A DNA stretch of 33,322 nt from RFQD01 sp049314515 (GCA_049314515.1 JBMOEY010000007.1:1-33322); one strand, 5' to 3'; shown: positions 22,400 to 30,541, counted from the first letter of the stretch. The notes: generated by a model not told the origin, from the sequence alone. Made by a program: numbers and translations.

Positions 22400-23810
22400 C
22401 AATACTCCAATGTGCACCCTGCGGGGTGTCTTCGACGATGATTCCAGCCGACGCGAAGTCGTCTCGAATCCGGTCGCTCGTTGCGAAATCTTTTTGTTCT
22501 CGAGCCTGCGCTCGTGACGCGAGCAAACGTGTCACAAGAGAGTCGAGCGCGGCGCGAGTCGCCGTGCCCTCGGATGAGGTTCCTCCCCATTCTGGCGCAA
22601 ACGGATTGAGGCCCAAGACATCGAGCATGGCAAGAGTGGCTCGTGCATTCGTCATCCCGCCTTTATCGTTGCCTGCATCGAACATGGCGTTGCCCGACCG
22701 AACGGTGTCGTGCACCGACGCCAATGCGATCGGGATGCTCATGTCATCATTCATCGCGTCACAAAACTCTCTCGTGACTTTGCCGATCTTGAGCGGTCCG
22801 CCGACGCGCGTGGCCCGCGCGAGGAACGCTTCAATACGTTCGAATGCAGACTTGGCCTCGGCGAGCGCGGTGGGGTGGAACTCGAGCTGCGAGCGATAGT
22901 GTGCCGAGCCAAGAAAGTAGCGCACCACGATCGGCCGCGCAGATTCAAGAAGTTGTGCCGCGTACAACGAGTTGCCTAATGACTTACTCATTTTTTGGTC
23001 ACCAACGGCGACGAGCCCGTTGTGCAGCCAAAACTGGGCGAATTCGTGGCCAGCCGCCGCCGACTGGGCAAGTTCGTTCTCGTGATGCGGAAACCTCAGG
23101 TCGAGTCCGCCTCCATGAATGTCGAAGTTCGCACCGAGATACTTTGTCGACATGGCAGAGCATTCGATGTGCCAGCCGGGACGTCCCCTGCCCCAGGTGG
23201 TATCCCACGACGCGGATTCCGGTTCCCCCGACTTGAGCGCTTTCCACAGTGCGAAGTCTCGCGGGTCGCGTTTGCCTGGTGCTCCGTCGTCGAGTTGTTC
23301 AATCTGCGGCATCACCATGACCGTTTGGTTGGTGAGTTCTCCGTAAGCGGGCCAGCTCGCCGTGTCGAAGTAGACGTCTCCGTTAGACCCGGGTACCGCA
23401 TACGCGTGACCACGTTTCATGAGAAGCCGAATGAGCTCAATCATGTCGGGGATACACGCAGTCGCTCGAGGTTCGTAGGTCGGAGGTTGGATGCGCAACG
23501 CCGAGTAGGCGTCGGTGAACTCGCGTTCCATTCGGTAGGCGAGTGCCCACCATTGCTCGACACCCCCGGCGCGCGCGTTCTCCAAAACTTTGTCGTCGAT
23601 GTCGGTGACGTTGCGCACGAGTGTCACCGCATATCCCTCATGGGTAAGCCAGCGGCGCAGCTGGTCGTAGACGAGAGCGCTACGCAGGTGACCAATATGC
23701 GGACTCGATTGAACCGTCGGGCCACACACGTACATGCCCACCTTGCCCGCAACGAGCGGGACGAAGTCTTGAAGTTGTGCAGACTTCGAGTCGTACAGGC
23801 GGATGGTCAC
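22389..23810 (-). CDS. cysS: Cysteinyl-tRNA synthetase
   Basis: 473 residues, normal length. The class I signature is PHIGHLRSALVYD and the KMSKS loop is QKMSKSLGNS; zinc-site cysteines include CGPTVQ, IECSAMS and the HHENELAQS histidine region. It charges tRNA-Cys. The start is GTG 23810 (MTIRLYDSKSAQ); the long in-frame N-terminal extension (to 24011) lies inside ispDF and is rejected. The gap to the ispDF stop is 10 bp, and the 3' end overlaps rlmB. No MshC-type paralogue features are seen, and the ligands of the catalytic site look intact. Confidence 0.96.
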   Translation of the reverse strand: MTIRLYDSKSAQLQDFVPLVAGKVGMYVCGPTVQSSPHIGHLRSALVYDQLRRWLTHEGYAVTLVRNVTDIDDKVLENARAGGVEQWWALAYRMEREFTDAYSALRIQPPTYEPRATACIPDMIELIRLLMKRGHAYAVPGSNGDVYFDTASWPAYGELTNQTVMVMPQIEQLDDGAPGKRDPRDFALWKALKSGEPESASWDTTWGRGRPGWHIECSAMSTKYLGANFDIHGGGLDLRFPHHENELAQSAAAGHEFAQFWLHNGLVAVGDQKMSKSLGNSLYAAQLLESARPIVVRYFLGSAHYRSQLEFHPTALAEAKSAFERIEAFLARATRVGGPLKIGKVTREFCDAMNDDMSIPIALASVHDTVRSGNAMFDAGNDKGGMTNARATLAMLDVLGLNPFAPEWGGTSSEGTATRAALDSLVTRLLASRAQAREQKDFATSDRIRDDFASAGIIVEDTPQGAHWSIDGE

Positions 23811-23820
23811 GTGCGAAAGT

Positions 23821-25053
23821 CTACCGAGCAGGTAGCGCGCGAATGAGTGCGCTCGCAATCGCCGCGACACCCTCGCCACGACCGGTGAACCCGAGTCCAT
23901 CGGTCGTCGTGGCCGAGACAGATACGGGCGCCCCAACCCACGAGCTGAGCATCGCTTCTGCCTCGGTGCGTCGCCCCGATAGCCGTGGTCGGTTTCCGAT
24001 GATTTGCACACTCACGTTGACCGGCTCGTAACCGGCCGCGTGCAGAAGCTCAACGGCATGAGTCACGAAAACGTCACCCGACGCACCCGCAAAACGCGGA
24101 TCATCCGTGCCAAAAATTCCTCCGATGTCACCCAGTCCCGCGGCAGAGAGAAGCGCATCGCACACCGCATGTGCCGCCGCATCTCCATCGCTATGCCCGG
24201 ATAGCCCGCGCTCACCAGGCCAGAGGAGACCGGCAAGGGTCAGGGTGACATGTGGGTCATCGGTGAATGCGTGTGTGTCGACACCTGTGCCGACACACAA
24301 TACCGCATCCGGGCCAAGCGCCCCGGACACACCGAACGCCGTTGCCGATTGAAAAACCGATTCCGCGCGAAGCAAGTCATCGGGCGTGGTGATCTTGAAC
24401 GACGCGCTATCCCCAAGAACGGTGCGCACGCGGAATCCGGCGGCGGCAAACACGGCCGCATCATCCGTATAGTCGGGCAACAACGAACGCGCGTAAGCGT
24501 CGTCAAAGTCGGTGCGCGGAAAGCCTTGAGGTGTTTGCATAATCGCAAGAGTTGATCTGTCGATTGGATTCGTCACAATCCCGGCGCGATCGACCACGTT
24601 GATCGTGTCGACCACGGGCAAGCTCGCCACCACACCATCACCAGTTTCGCGCACCGCGTTGACGACGTCATCGAATACGGCGGGTGGCGCCAGAGCCCGC
24701 GCGGCGTCGTGCACTAAGACGACTTGCCACGATGGCTCGAGAGATCGAAGTCCTTTTTCGACGGAGCGAAAGCGAGAATCGGCACCCTCCACGACCGACC
24801 AGGTGACCGGCGGAGCGCTCGAGCCGAGAGACTCTGTCAGCATCTCCGTCGCGCGTTTCACTAAATCAGTTGGAACGACGGCAACGATGTGGCCGACCGA
24901 TGTCGCGCGTGCGGCTGACTCGACCGCCCGCTGCAAGAGCGTTTGCCCACCGACGTCAACAAACGCCTTCGGTGTGGTCATACCGAGACGGGAGCCGGTG
25001 CCGGCCGCCACCACGATTACGGCGGCGCGCACGGGCGTCGCCCCCTGAATCAT
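23821..25053 (-). CDS. ispDF: Bifunctional IspD-IspF enzyme of the MEP isoprenoid pathway
   Basis: 410 residues, a fusion of two enzymes. Residues 1-225 are IspD (4-diphosphocytidyl-2-C-methyl-D-erythritol synthase): VVAAGTGSRLGMTTPKAF, VLVHDAARAL and DRSTLAIMQTPQGF. About 250-410 is IspF (2-C-methyl-D-erythritol 2,4-cyclodiphosphate synthase): VGTGVDTHAF, GLSGHSDGDAAAHAVCDALL, FGTDDPRFAGAS and TTTDGLGFTGRGEG, with the metal-binding Asp/His residues present. IspD and IspF act at non-consecutive steps (IspE lies between). ATG 25053 overlaps the carD stop by one base (TAATG), giving strict coupling. Fusions are best known from proteobacteria but also occur in some actinobacteria. Confidence 0.95.
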   Translation of the reverse strand: MIQGATPVRAAVIVVAAGTGSRLGMTTPKAFVDVGGQTLLQRAVESAARATSVGHIVAVVPTDLVKRATEMLTESLGSSAPPVTWSVVEGADSRFRSVEKGLRSLEPSWQVVLVHDAARALAPPAVFDDVVNAVRETGDGVVASLPVVDTINVVDRAGIVTNPIDRSTLAIMQTPQGFPRTDFDDAYARSLLPDYTDDAAVFAAAGFRVRTVLGDSASFKITTPDDLLRAESVFQSATAFGVSGALGPDAVLCVGTGVDTHAFTDDPHVTLTLAGLLWPGERGLSGHSDGDAAAHAVCDALLSAAGLGDIGGIFGTDDPRFAGASGDVFVTHAVELLHAAGYEPVNVSVQIIGNRPRLSGRRTEAEAMLSSWVGAPVSVSATTTDGLGFTGRGEGVAAIASALIRALPAR

Positions 25054-25562
25054 TACTCGTCGCTTGCCGGGCGAACGATTCCCAGAATGCCGTCGAGGAT
25101 GTCCGATGCACCTTGCTCGTTGGTCTTCTTCGCGAGGGCAAGCTCGGAAATGAGAATCTGACGCGCCTTGGCCAACATGCGCTTCTCGCCAGCGGAAAGA
25201 CCCCGATCCTGGTCACGACGAGTGAGGTCGCGTACGACCTCTGACACCTTGATGATGTCGCCCGACGCGAGTTTCTCGAGATTGGCCTTGTAGCGACGAG
25301 ACCAGTTGGTGGGTTCCTCGGTAAAGGGCTCTCGAAGAACCTCTTCGACCTTGGCAAGTCCTTCTTTGCCGATGACGTCACGAACGCCAACGTCTTCGAC
25401 GCCATCTTGCGGGACCTCAATGGTCAAATCGCCCTGCTTGACGTGCAGTTTGAGGTAAATCTTCTCTTCACCGGTCTTCGGGTTCTTGCGAGTCTTTATT
25501 TCAGAAATCGTGGCCGCACCGTGGTGCGGATAGACGACGGTTTCACCGACGACAAACTGCAT
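25053..25562 (-). CDS. carD: CarD-family RNA polymerase-binding transcription regulator
   Basis: 169 residues. The N-terminal RNAP-interacting domain (1-60) begins MQFVVGETVVYPHHGAATI, and a helical C-terminal DNA-binding domain includes PTNWSRRYKANLEKL, whose tryptophan (about 87) corresponds to the residue that wedges into the -10 upstream edge. CarD stabilises open complexes at rRNA and many other promoters, an essential job in mycobacteria. It is first of the run carD-ispDF-cysS-rlmB on the minus strand, coupled to ispDF by a TAATG overlap. AAGGG lies about 11 bases before the ATG. Divergent from a lipoprotein gene. Confidence 0.95.
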   Translation of the reverse strand: MQFVVGETVVYPHHGAATISEIKTRKNPKTGEEKIYLKLHVKQGDLTIEVPQDGVEDVGVRDVIGKEGLAKVEEVLREPFTEEPTNWSRRYKANLEKLASGDIIKVSEVVRDLTRRDQDRGLSAGEKRMLAKARQILISELALAKKTNEQGASDILDGILGIVRPASDE

Positions 25563-25715
25563 ATTCTTACTACCCTTCGAAGACCCCCAACTTTACCACG
25601 CACCACTGCCACCCTCCGACCCGGAGTGTGCACGTGCGATAGGCTCGAGGAGTTCTTGGGCGCGCTGGTGGCGCGCATCCTGTTGTTCAATCTGTTGTTT
25701 TTGGAGGACTTCCTC

Positions 25716-26270
25716 GTGAAGATTCGCATGGTGCTGATCACGGCACTCGTTGCTGCAGTGGCGTTCGGTACCGCTGGTTGTAATTTGATTCAGCCGCAGG
25801 CTACGACTCATCACTATGACCCGAGCGACGGTGTCGGCGCCAACGTGGGTGACATCAAATTACGCAATCTCGTGTTGATCAGTGACAACGGTGAACTAGG
25901 TCAACTCATGTTCGACGCCATCAACACGACGGGAACTTCGATCACCCTTCACGTCGCGTTCACGACAAACGGCAAAGTTTCGAAGCAGAACGTCATCATT
26001 CCCTCATCCGAACAGCCGGTTCGGTTCGGCGGGCCCGACGAGCGTCAGGTTCAACTAGCCAATTTCGGTGTCGCGCCGGGAGGCATGATTCAGCTGGCGT
26101 TCGAAGCCGCCGGATCCGAAACCGTCACAACGTTTGTCCCGGTTCTCACGACGGCGCAACCGGAATACAAGGGGCTCACCCCAACCCCGACACCCACGCC
26201 AACACCCACGCAGACGTCCACGATGACATCGACGCCCGAGCCTGCACCTACCGAAACTCCGGCTGGATAA
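25716..26270 (+). CDS. Lipoprotein of unknown function
   Basis: 184 residues. The signal peptide (KIRMVLITALVAAVAFGTAGC) has a lipobox TAGC with Cys22 as lipidation site; a beta-rich domain of about 130 residues follows (DGVGANVGDIKLRNLVLISDNGEL resembles small secreted lipoproteins near phosphate genes, but I do not recognise a named family), then a Thr/Pro repeat tail (about 148-184) rich in PTPT. The start is GTG 25716, eight bases after GGAGG; ORF extensions upstream overlap carD and are rejected. It is convergent with regX3, with only six bases between stops. Function unknown; it may be an envelope copper- or phosphate-related lipoprotein, which is speculation. Confidence 0.75.
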   Translation: MKIRMVLITALVAAVAFGTAGCNLIQPQATTHHYDPSDGVGANVGDIKLRNLVLISDNGELGQLMFDAINTTGTSITLHVAFTTNGKVSKQNVIIPSSEQPVRFGGPDERQVQLANFGVAPGGMIQLAFEAAGSETVTTFVPVLTTAQPEYKGLTPTPTPTPTPTQTSTMTSTPEPAPTETPAG

Positions 26271-26276
26271 ATCCGG

Positions 26277-26960
26277 CTAGTTTTCGAATCGGTAACCGAG
26301 TCCGCGCACCGTCATGAGCAAGCGCGGTTCGGCCGGGTCAATTTCGATTCGTCCTCGGATGCGCTTGATGTGCACATCGAGTGTCTTTGTGTCGCCAAAG
26401 TAGTTGGCGCCCCAGACTCGGTCAATAAGTTGGCCCCGAGTGAGCACGCGACCGGAGTTGGTCATGAGGTACTCGAGTAGCTCGAACTCCTTGAGCGGCA
26501 TGGGCGTGACGACACCTCGCACGCTCAGCGCATGACGGTCGGCGTCGAGGCGAATGTCGGCAATCTCGATCACTCCGTCACCGGACATTGACTCGCCCGG
26601 ATTGTTGCGACGCAAGACCGCTCGAATGCGAGCAAGCAGCTCGCGCGATTTGTACGGCTTCGTGACGAAGTCATCGGCGCCGAGCTCGAGCCCGACGACG
26701 ATATCCACTTCGGTGTCTTTGGCCGTGAGCATGATGATGGGAACCTGCGAATAGGTTCGAATTTGTCGACACACTTCTGTGCCCGATACCTGGGGCAGCA
26801 TGAGATCGAGCAAGATCAGGTCGTGGCTCGATTGGTCGAACACGCGTAGCGCTTCGGCTCCATCTTGCGCCACGGTAATCGCGAAGCCTTCACGCTCAAG
26901 AAGAAAGGCGAGGGGCTCGCTCAGAGCAACTTCGTCTTCAACGAGCAAGATGTGCGTCAT
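26277..26960 (-). CDS. regX3: Response regulator RegX3 (phosphate starvation)
   Basis: 227 residues, OmpR/PhoB family. Receiver: EDE (8-10), phosphoacceptor Asp52 in LLDLMLPQVSG, LTAKD and TKPYKSREL. Winged helix: MPLKEFELLEYLMTNSGRVLTR and HIKRIRGRIE...MTVRGLGYRF. Together with the adjacent kinase it matches actinobacterial SenX3-RegX3, which activates phosphate uptake genes when phosphate is scarce. The gap to the senX3 stop is 14 bp, and AAGGA precedes the ATG at about 12 bases. The order senX3-regX3 with divergent phoU and nearby gpmA is the standard actinobacterial arrangement. Confidence 0.95.
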   Translation of the reverse strand: MTHILLVEDEVALSEPLAFLLEREGFAITVAQDGAEALRVFDQSSHDLILLDLMLPQVSGTEVCRQIRTYSQVPIIMLTAKDTEVDIVVGLELGADDFVTKPYKSRELLARIRAVLRRNNPGESMSGDGVIEIADIRLDADRHALSVRGVVTPMPLKEFELLEYLMTNSGRVLTRGQLIDRVWGANYFGDTKTLDVHIKRIRGRIEIDPAEPRLLMTVRGLGYRFEN

Positions 26961-26974
26961 AAACGTGGTGGTCC

Positions 26975-28114
26975 TTACTCAGCTTCGGCCAGGTTGCGTG
27001 GCAAACGAATTGTAAAACTCGACCCCTGGCCGGGTAGCGACCACACCTTGATGTCTCCACCGTGGTGATTGACGATGTGCTTCACAATCGACAGTCCCAG
27101 TCCCGTTCCACCCGTGGTGCGAGAGCGTGCTTGATCGGTGCGATAGAACCGTTCGAACACGCGCTCGGCCTCCTCGCTGGACATTCCGGGGCCCTGGTCG
27201 GTGACCACAATTTCAACCCGATCTTCGGCGTCGGCCACGCCGATACCAACACGGGAATTCTCCGGCGAGTACTGCACCGCATTGGAAAGCAGGTTGTTGA
27301 CGGCGACAACGAGTCGGTCAAAGTCACCCCACACGGTGACTCCCTCGGCGCCTCCAACGACTATGTCGATCTTCTTGGCCGTTGAGAGAACACGGTTTGC
27401 ATCGACGGACTTGCGAAGCAGTTTGTCAATTTTGACAGTGCTGAATTTCGCAAGTGCACCCTCCGCCTGGAGGCGACTGAGTTCAATGATTTCGCGCGTG
27501 ATGCTCGCCAAGCGCGCGGATTCATCCGAAAGGCGATCAGCAAAGTGGCGAACCAGATCGGGATCGTCGGCGGCCTCGGACAGAGCCTCGGCCAGCAAAC
27601 TGATGGCCCCAATTGGAGTCTTGAGTTCGTGGCTGATATTGGCGACGAAGTCTCGGCGAACCTCTTCGAGTCGGCGAAATTCGGTGCGGTCTGCGACGAG
27701 CAAAAGAGAGTAGCGGGCTCCGAATTTGGATGCGCGCGCCTCAATCGAGCTCGTGGCATCGCCGAACGGACCCCGGGGTATCTCGAGGTGACGAACAATG
27801 GGTTCCGAAGAGCGATGCAAGTCTTCAACAACGGCAACAAGTTCGGGAACCGCAAGTCGGTCTTGCGAGATGAGTCCGAACTGCGCAGCGGCGGGGGACG
27901 CCGCAACCACCCTCACCGCAGCGTTCACAATGATGGCGGGAAACTCAATCGACTCCAGCAATTCGGCAACGCCTGCGGGCAAATCCCACGACGCGGCCTG
28001 CATTTCGGCGTTTGACTGCTGGGTCGAGCGGTTGATGAGAACCACGATGACCCCTCCGGCGATTGCGCCGAGCACAACGGCGATACCAATAATCAAGCCG
28101 AGATTCATGTACAT
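26975..28114 (-). CDS. senX3: Sensor histidine kinase SenX3
   Basis: 379 residues: one N-terminal TM helix (about 5-27), a PAS-like linker (about 45-140), HisKA with ANISHELKTPIGAISLLAEAL (His162), and HATPase_c with N-box NNLLSNAVQYSP, G1 DQGPGM and G2 GGTGLGLSIVKHIVNHHGG. It lacks a large extracellular domain, as expected since phosphate status is signalled through PhoU/Pst. ATG codons at 28114 and 28108 are both possible; the first has a TACTCT-like box close upstream and no ribosome binding site. An 11-bp-periodic array of GTNAC-like sites begins four bases upstream, so expression is probably autoregulated. Confidence 0.94.
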   Translation of the reverse strand: MYMNLGLIIGIAVVLGAIAGGVIVVLINRSTQQSNAEMQAASWDLPAGVAELLESIEFPAIIVNAAVRVVAASPAAAQFGLISQDRLAVPELVAVVEDLHRSSEPIVRHLEIPRGPFGDATSSIEARASKFGARYSLLLVADRTEFRRLEEVRRDFVANISHELKTPIGAISLLAEALSEAADDPDLVRHFADRLSDESARLASITREIIELSRLQAEGALAKFSTVKIDKLLRKSVDANRVLSTAKKIDIVVGGAEGVTVWGDFDRLVVAVNNLLSNAVQYSPENSRVGIGVADAEDRVEIVVTDQGPGMSSEEAERVFERFYRTDQARSRTTGGTGLGLSIVKHIVNHHGGDIKVWSLPGQGSSFTIRLPRNLAEAE

Positions 28115-28117
28115 AAC

Positions 28118-28210
28118 GCTAACGGAGAGTAACCAAACTGTGACATGTCGGGAACAAGACGTGACTTCGCCAAAAACTGTTCACCTACGCGTAACCTTAC
28201 GTTAAGGAGC
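28118..28210. promoter_or_regulatory. Pho/GlnR-type binding-site array between senX3 and phoU
   Basis: Half-sites recur with 11-bp period: GCTAAC (28118), GTAACC (28129), GTGACA (28140), GGAACA (28151), then GTGACT (28161). A second group is GTTCACC (28179), CGTAACC (28190) and GTTAAGG (28201). GTTCACC repeats at 11-bp spacing are the actinobacterial PHO box bound by PhoP/RegX3. The first group also satisfies the GlnR rule GTnAC-N6-GnnAC. TACTAA (28241-28246) is a possible phoU -10, and the phoU start has its own AGAGG site. Confidence 0.65.
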
Positions 28211-28275
28211 TTTGCTGCGTCTCGCAACGTTGCACGGGCTTACTAACTAGAGCCACCGAAAAAAGAGGTCACACC

Positions 28276-28950
28276 ATGCGCGTTATGTTTCAGCAGGAAC
28301 TCGGCGAACTCCAGGATCGTCTCGTCGAGGTTTCCGAACTCGTCACTGAGGCAATTTCCAAAGCCACGAACGCCTTCAGCGACAGCAACGTCGCCCTGGC
28401 GGAAGAAGTCATCGAGAGCGACATTCTCATCGACGAACGTGCACTGAGTCTCGACGAACTCGCGATACAGATTTTGGCTCGCCAACAGCCGGTCGCCCGC
28501 GACCTGCGCATTGCGGTCAGCGCGCTGCGCATCTCGAGTTCGCTCGAGCGCATGGGAGACATGGCCGAGCACATCGCCCAACTCACTCGTTACCGATTCC
28601 CCGAGAAGGTCATCGCCAAGGGCTTGCGCGGCACCTTCCGCAAGATGGGCGAACTCGACGTCGAGGTTGCCGAAACCCTGACCAAACTCCTCAAAACGCA
28701 GAACTTGAAGCACGCCGACAAGATCCGTGACCTCGATGATGACATCGATGACCTGCACCTCTCGGTGTTCGACAAGGTCCTTGGCGAAACCTGGGCCGGC
28801 ACCCCCGTTGACACCGTCGATGCCACACTGGCCAGTCGCTACCACGAGCGGTTTGCGGACCACGCAGTCAACATTGCCAAAAAGGTGAAATATCTCACCA
28901 CCGGCGAATGGGCCAGCGACGGCACCGGTCCGGTGGACATTCAGGACTAG
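28276..28950 (+). CDS. phoU: Phosphate signalling protein PhoU
   Basis: 224 residues made of two similar three-helix PhoU repeats: residues about 6-95 (ELQDRLVEVSELVTEAISKATNAF, ARDLRIAVSALRISSSLERMGDMAEHIAQL) and about 115-205 (HADKIRDLDDDIDDLH, ASRYHERFADHAVNIAKKVKYL). The metal-binding E/DxxxD residues of each repeat (ERMGDMAEH, ERFADHAVN) are present. PhoU links the Pst transporter to the SenX3 kinase and keeps the system off in high phosphate. AGAGG is seven bases before the ATG. Divergent from senX3 across a box-rich promoter; ends nine bases from convergent gpmA. Confidence 0.96.
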   Translation: MRVMFQQELGELQDRLVEVSELVTEAISKATNAFSDSNVALAEEVIESDILIDERALSLDELAIQILARQQPVARDLRIAVSALRISSSLERMGDMAEHIAQLTRYRFPEKVIAKGLRGTFRKMGELDVEVAETLTKLLKTQNLKHADKIRDLDDDIDDLHLSVFDKVLGETWAGTPVDTVDATLASRYHERFADHAVNIAKKVKYLTTGEWASDGTGPVDIQD

Positions 28951-28959
28951 GTTCCGAGC

Positions 28960-29706
28960 CTAATTTTTCGAGCCCTGCGCGGCCACTGCTGCTGCGCCCG
29001 CGGCCGCGGCCTCCGGGTCAAGGTACTCGCCGGGCTTGACGGGTCGGAAGTTTTCGTCGAGTTCGTAGACGAGCGGAATGCCCGTCGGAATGTTCAATTC
29101 GGCGATATCGTCATCGGAAATGCCGTCAAGATGCTTGACCAAGGCACGCAATGAGTTGCCATGTGCGGTCACGAGCACCGTCTTGCCAGCCTTGAGGTCG
29201 GGCACGATGTCGCTCGTCCAATACGGGATCATGCGGTCGATGACGTCTTTCAAGCACTCGGTCAAGGGGATGGTGCCGTCGATGCCGTCGTAGCGCGGGT
29301 CATCCACCTGCGACCATTGACTGTCGGCCGTGATGGGTGGAGGCGGCACGTCAAAAGAGCGACGCCAAATCTGGAATTGTTCCGACCCATATTGAGAAAG
29401 TGTCTGCGCCTTGTCAAGTCCCTGTAATGCCCCGTAGTGACGTTCGTTGAGTCGCCAACTGCGCTTGACTGGGATCCAGAGTCGGTCCGATTCTTCGAGG
29501 GCCAAGTTGGCCGTTTGAATGGCCCGGGTCAGTAGCGACGTGTAGAGCACGTCCGGTAGCACATTGTTGTCGCGCAACAAGGCGCCAGCGTTCTTCGCTT
29601 CGCCAACACCCTGATCGCTCAAACGAACATCGACCCATCCGGTGAAAAGGTTCTTTTGGTTCCACTCGCTGTTACCGTGGCGAAGCAAAATCAAGGTGTG
29701 CGTCAT
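28960..29706 (-). CDS. gpmA: 2,3-bisphosphoglycerate-dependent phosphoglycerate mutase
   Basis: 248 residues, dPGM type. The phosphohistidine motif LLRHGNSEWNQ (His10), NLFTGWVDVRLSDQG, ERHYGALQGLDK and the second catalytic histidine region VTAHGNSLRALVKHL are all present. It interconverts 3- and 2-phosphoglycerate in glycolysis/gluconeogenesis. A run of Ala (AAAAGAAAVAAQGSKN) ends the protein. TAGACT lies six bases before the ATG on the minus strand and no ribosome binding site is visible, so the message is probably leaderless. Neighbourhood with senX3/regX3 is conserved in actinobacteria. The divergent gap to the methyltransferase gene is only 22 bp. Confidence 0.96.
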   Translation of the reverse strand: MTHTLILLRHGNSEWNQKNLFTGWVDVRLSDQGVGEAKNAGALLRDNNVLPDVLYTSLLTRAIQTANLALEESDRLWIPVKRSWRLNERHYGALQGLDKAQTLSQYGSEQFQIWRRSFDVPPPPITADSQWSQVDDPRYDGIDGTIPLTECLKDVIDRMIPYWTSDIVPDLKAGKTVLVTAHGNSLRALVKHLDGISDDDIAELNIPTGIPLVYELDENFRPVKPGEYLDPEAAAAGAAAVAAQGSKN

Positions 29707-29710
29707 GGCT

Positions 29711-29729
29711 CAAGTCTAGGGAAGACTTG
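29711..29729. promoter_or_regulatory. Perfect inverted repeat in the gpmA/methyltransferase divergent gap
   Basis: CAAGTCT-AGGGA-AGACTTG: 7-bp perfect arms and a 5-bp spacer fill nearly the whole 22-28 bp between the two start codons. Each arm contains a -10-like hexamer (TAGACT for gpmA on the minus strand, AAGACT for the plus-strand gene) placed six or seven bases before its start codon. So the palindrome may be two face-to-face leaderless promoters, a regulator site, or both. Confidence 0.5.
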
Positions 29730-29734
29730 TGCGC

Positions 29735-30541
29735 ATGCCGGTCGGGAACATCACGCGGGGAACGACAAACCCCAACCGCCTGCGCCGTGTCGACCGCTGG
29801 ATCAGCGCACTGCCCGTGTTGCGTCACACGGACGACCCGCTTGTCGTTGACCTCGGCTTCGGCGCGAGCGCGGTCACCACGGTGGAGTTTCGGGAGCGAC
29901 TGCTGCGCGTGCGACCTGACGTCGAGGTGGTCGGTTTTGAGATTGATCCGGCGCGCGTCGAGTCGGCGCGGGCTGACGTGCGTCGATGGGGCATGGCGGA
30001 TGCGCATCCGCCCATTTCTTTTGAACTCGGCGGATTCGAAACCCCGTTGCCCCGGGCTCGTCGGGCTAGTGTGATTCGCGCGCTCAACGTGCTGCGCCAG
30101 TACGACGAAGCGGACGTGCCCTCGGCCTGGAGTTCGATGCTCGCGGCCGTGCAGCCGGACGGTGTGTTGGTCGAAGGCACGTGCGACGAGATCGGGCGTG
30201 TCTCAACGTGGATTGCGCTGACGCCGGGGTCGGCCGGCGGACCACAATCGCTCACGATTTCACTGCGACTGGACCAGCTCGAAGCCCCCAGTATCGCCGC
30301 CGAACGTCTGCCTAAGGCGCTCATTCACCACAACGTTGCCGGTGATCCCGTGAACAAACTGATGACCGACCTCGATCGCTGGTGGGCCGTGCATTCGGCA
30401 CTGAGCGCTTTCGGTGCAACCCAGCGTTGGCTGGCCACCGTCGAGTCGATGAAAGCGAACGGGTGGCCTGTGCTCGCGGGACGCACGCGGTGGCGGTTGG
30501 GCGAAGTTACGATCGCGTGGGACGCACTCGGTCGCGCTTGA
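29735..30541 (+). CDS. SAM-dependent methyltransferase-like protein
   Basis: 268 residues. Class I Rossmann methyltransferase features: PLVVDLGFGASAVTTVEFRE is motif I (DLGFGAS), VEVVGFEIDPARVESAR is motif II with the acidic ribose-binding Glu, and IRALNVLRQYDEADV suits motif IV. It is a family found in actinobacteria near gpmA/ygfZ; the substrate is unknown. The N-terminus (GNITRGTTNPNRLRRVDRW) fits the family start. GTG 29729 is an alternative start two codons upstream; neither has a ribosome binding site. Its last 35 bases overlap the convergent YgfZ-like gene. Confidence 0.75.
   Translation: MPVGNITRGTTNPNRLRRVDRWISALPVLRHTDDPLVVDLGFGASAVTTVEFRERLLRVRPDVEVVGFEIDPARVESARADVRRWGMADAHPPISFELGGFETPLPRARRASVIRALNVLRQYDEADVPSAWSSMLAAVQPDGVLVEGTCDEIGRVSTWIALTPGSAGGPQSLTISLRLDQLEAPSIAAERLPKALIHHNVAGDPVNKLMTDLDRWWAVHSALSAFGATQRWLATVESMKANGWPVLAGRTRWRLGEVTIAWDALGRA

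Noticed and set aside
22995..23846. 283-residue plus-strand ORF
   Set aside because: Antisense to cysS; composition is arginine/valine-rich without any recognisable domain.
23811..24011. 67-residue N-terminal extension of CysS
   Set aside because: It lies wholly in the IspF coding region; family alignment starts at the GTG at 23810.
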